Part shown: positions 60,960 to 64,000 of the stretch, piece after piece | Layout of the letters: every line of letters starts with the position of its first letter | Numbering within the stretch: position 1 is the stretch's first letter | Source: Welwitschia mirabilis | Taxonomy: Eukaryota; Gnetophyta; Gnetopsida; Welwitschiales | DNA length: 64,000 nucleotides | Direction of reading: 5' to 3' | Assembly (NCBI GenBank): GCA_051453625.1 | Contig: JBOZIK010000001.1 | Span: forward strand, 239,397,467-239,461,466 | Program-made: the position numbers and the translations under genes | The notes under the pieces: model-generated | Databases searched by the model: none | Told to the model about the DNA's origin: nothing | What the model saw: only the letters and a program-made list of their open reading frames with translations

Positions 60960-62840
60960 CTATCTAACTTAACCACTTTAGTAATACAACCTATTTGAAT
61001 TATTAGCCAAAACTATTTTCTTAATGCTTATGATATATAGATTTATGTTGATTTATGAATTTTTAGCAATAAAGTACTATTATGATACATGTATATATTC
61101 TATTATATTATTAACAGTTTGTCTTATAATCTCTTAATATTATTTTGATTTATTTAATTATAATAAATATTATAATATGAATATTTCTATTATTATCTTT
61201 AGTACATAGTAGTATCAATAATGAATATAGTATCTATATCCTTACAATATCAAAAGACAATATAATGTTTTAATAAATTTTATACTTTAATGAAAACTTA
61301 TCTTAATAATTTATCTTGTTTATCTACTTACGAAGCATGGAGAATGATAGTATATTAAGAGTTCATCTTTATGTATCCCAAAGAATTAAATGCAGTGTTT
61401 AGTAGACTTTCAGTATCAAAGAAGGTGGGAATAGATCAGGAGATATAACATTAAATCTTGATTTTATCTTAGGAATCTTTGGAATGAAAACCTTTGCAAA
61501 TGGTGGATTACTTTCCATAGTTAATTTAACTGGAGAATACTAGGAGTTTATGAGATGTTGCTTTTTTAAAAGGAGGTTAGAAAGTGTATCTTAGAATTAG
61601 GCTTTAAGACTAAGATCTTTAACTATGAAACGTTTTAGATGATTTCATTTGCATCTAATAGAAATTTAATCAATTTCCTTAATAATTATGTCTCATACAA
61701 TGGCTAATGATAGAATTTTTAGTTTGAGACTCATGGAATTCAGAATATGCACATAGAAGACTTTTAATCTTATAAGTGTAGATGATTTAAGGTAAAAGAC
61801 TTGCTTATATAAATTTGATTTCTTTGTATGATATTAGAAATTGTTAAGCCTCTAGGAAGAGTTCCATTTATGAATTCAGCCAATTTGATAAAAGGAAATC
61901 ATGATCTATGTTTATGCATTATTCTTTAAAAGTCAACTATGTTTATTCCATTTATGAAAAGAAATTTGGAGAAGAAAAGATCAGAACCTATTGCTTATTA
62001 ATAGTGGACAAATAATAAGCAATGATAAATAATTCTTAAAAGTAACTCTTCCTACTATAAATAAAAGTCTAAAAAAATAAATTATAGATGAGGATGCAAA
62101 GAATCAATTTTGTAATGGTAATGAAAACTTCAATATAGTAAAGAATTGTTAACCAAACTTTGAATACAATAAACAAGAGTTAAAGGAAGAAATAAGATGA
62201 CTGTGCTAGAGAAAACTCAAGGTGTAAAATCATTGAGATTTAAGCTTAGAGAAGAATCATCATCAGTTCAATAATAAAATTACTAATCTAGAGCATGAGG
62301 AAGTCTATACAACTCATGATAGAAAGATACTATAAGGAACTTTTATGTGAGCAATGAGGAATATTTTATGTGTGTTTAAGAGATGAAGATAGATGAAATT
62401 GAAAGTATCATTCTAATAAGCTGGTTATTTCCTTCATCTAGGTTTTTACCTTCCATAGATCAGAGATGATTAGGAGGTCTTTAAATCATTTGGAAGCAAA
62501 CTTAGAATGTCAAGTTGGAATGTTCTTCCCATTGTATACTAGTTATTGTTTACATGCCAAAATTAACATTATAATCAAGTCTAATTGAGTAATTTAACAT
62601 AAGGAAAAACATTAAAACACATTTTTTTATTACATATTAATGTTTTTAAGGATCATTGATCTCAGAGTGGAGGGATGAATGAAGTCAAAAAAAGAAAAAA
62701 TTAAAAACTATTTAATGAATACCTTACTAAGATAACATGGTTTCCCAACTTGGCTACATCCACACACAGAGGATAGCTTTCTCTCACATGTCTGGATATT
62801 CTTAACTTATAAAGAACAATGGTTTTGGAGTACCACAAAT
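60960..62840. other. AT-rich intergenic, no gene
   Basis: No readable domain. The patch 61400-62500 is somewhat purine-rich and may be an old repeat. Confidence 0.4.
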
Positions 62841-62853
62841 CTTACATATAAGA

Positions 62854-63090
62854 TGAGATGCTCCTCATAAGGCAAAACCCTCTTCTCCTTAGGGAAAATA
62901 AAAAATGTGCTTATAAGAACTACCACAATGTGAGACGCTCTTTGCAAGGTAACATTCTATTTCCCTTAAGAAAACCAATAACAAAACATGCTTACAAGCA
63001 CTATCACACTATGAGATGCTCCTTACAAGGCAGCACTCTCTTCCTCTTAGGAAAAACCAACAATAAATAACAATAAGTGCTTATAAGCAC
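62854..63090 (+). repeat. Tandem repeat, three units of 77-80 bp
   Basis: TGAGATGCTCC or TGAGACGCTCT starts the units at about 62854, 62931 and 63011. Each continues with AAGG.AA/AC, CTC.T/TTCCC and a GCTTATAAG or GCTTACAAG near its end. The units are diverged. A 70-codon frame (62858-63070) runs through the repeat by chance and carries the repeated pattern. Confidence 0.8.
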
Positions 63091-63589
63091 TTACAAAAGC
63101 ACACTCGTATAAGGGTTGTCTTATAATATGGAACCCTAGTAAGGGATCCTTAAAATTGATAATAGAAGAAATGGACTGTATAAGAGTATTCAAGAATGTA
63201 ATAGTCCAACACTTTAGATTCAATAAAAATAATACAACAACAAGTTTGAGTATTTTTAATTTGAAGAAAAGATTGATTTCCTTCTTGTTGTCATCACCAT
63301 GAATGCTAGAAAATGATGCAATGCTGTAGGATTCAATAAATGAAAAATGTAGCCACTTGAAAGTTCCTTACAAATAATAGCTTGATGCTTCCTGAGTAGA
63401 TCCAATCATCATGTGTGCATACATTCTTCTTAATATGCTTCGAATGTGTGAGATCTATTTTTCAAGTCATGCTTTTATATCTTTTGAAGAGTTTCTATCC
63501 ATCTGACATAGAATATTAGCTGTTTGAACTTTGTAATCGTGATATAATGAATAAAAATGATTAGGTGTTGGATGTAAAACTTTAATTTT

Positions 63590-64000
63590 ATTTGACATGA
63601 ACCTCCTTCAAGGATGTCTTCAAAATTATAGACATCTTCTATCAGTCATATGTCTTTCACATGAAAGACATCTTTAGTCAAAGTGCCCATAAATCGATGA
63701 AATTTGAATTATATAATCTTTAATCCTTTGTGATCATAAATTCATAATGAAAATATTGACAACTTTATTAAAATGTAAATAATTTATTAAAGTGTAAATT
63801 ATCCCTATTACTTATTCCAGTTTAATGTAAATGTCTTTAATTATGTAGACATCTCTCATCTATGTCAAATCCATCTTTCAACATAGTTGTCTTTATTGAG
63901 ATAGTCATCTTTCACTTGTGATTTGAAAATTGGTTCATCATAAACATCTTGAAGCTATAGATGTCTTCACCATAGACATCTTCAACATTGCAGATGTCTT
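63590..64000. repeat. Cluster of AGACATCTT / AGATGTCTT motifs
   Basis: GACATCTT, GATGTCTT or close variants occur repeatedly, for example at about 63613, 63631, 63665, 63860, 63961, 63975 and 63993, in both orientations and with irregular spacing. It runs off the window end. Probably the edge of a degenerate minisatellite or a repeat rich in this word. Confidence 0.5.

Noticed and set aside
62854-63090. CRISPR array
   Set aside because: Units are diverged, have no constant repeat and unique spacers, and the DNA is plant nuclear.

Overview
This is nuclear DNA from a seed plant with a large, repeat-dense, AT-rich genome. A gymnosperm is the most likely source. The evidence is one plant-specific gene whose exons are spread over 23 kb by a 19.6 kb intron, many old degenerate retrotransposons (Copia, Ty3/gypsy, L1-like LINEs, tRNA-derived SINE-like copies), microsatellites, a small mitochondrial insertion and N-filled assembly gaps. 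No bacterial, viral or organellar genome structure is present.

Only one intact gene was found. It lies on the minus strand from 37064 to 14000, with a non-coding leader reaching at least 37956. I could join twelve coding exons, all with GT..AG borders and matching phases, into a 1875-nt reading frame for 624 residues. The protein has an N-terminal MIP1-type leucine-zipper region and a C-terminal DUF547 domain. Eleven exons lie within 33896-37064. The twelfth sits alone at 14000-14314 behind a 19,581-bp intron. That intron holds a decayed LINE, a Copia gag relic, tandem repeats, a CT microsatellite and a 100-N gap. The two relics with a readable strand are both antisense to the gene.

Left arm (1-13990): AT-rich DNA, a Ty3/gypsy integrase end (minus), a 5.1-kb L1-like LINE (plus, about 3812-8917, poly-A tail, candidate target-site duplication), and a Copia gag-pol relic (minus, about 10110-11801) with a tRNA-Met-type primer site.

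Right arm (38100-64000): upstream region of the gene with short duplications, a SINE-like copy at 42025, a roughly 120-bp mitochondrial nad4 fragment at 43795-43914, and a structurally complete gag-only Copia element (46509-48908, minus) with both LTRs, primer site, polypurine tract and a perfect 5-bp target-site duplication. The 5' end of that element plus its flank was later tandemly duplicated. Two more SINE-like copies, a third LINE relic and poorly recognisable AT-rich repeats follow. The gap at 51875-51974 has the same 28 bp on both sides and is probably an assembly artefact.

I saw no new multi-gene system. The points most worth following are the long-intron gene with its unusual last acceptor and overlapping upstream ORF, the gag-only Copia element with its tandem duplication, the nad4 insertion and the SINE-like family.
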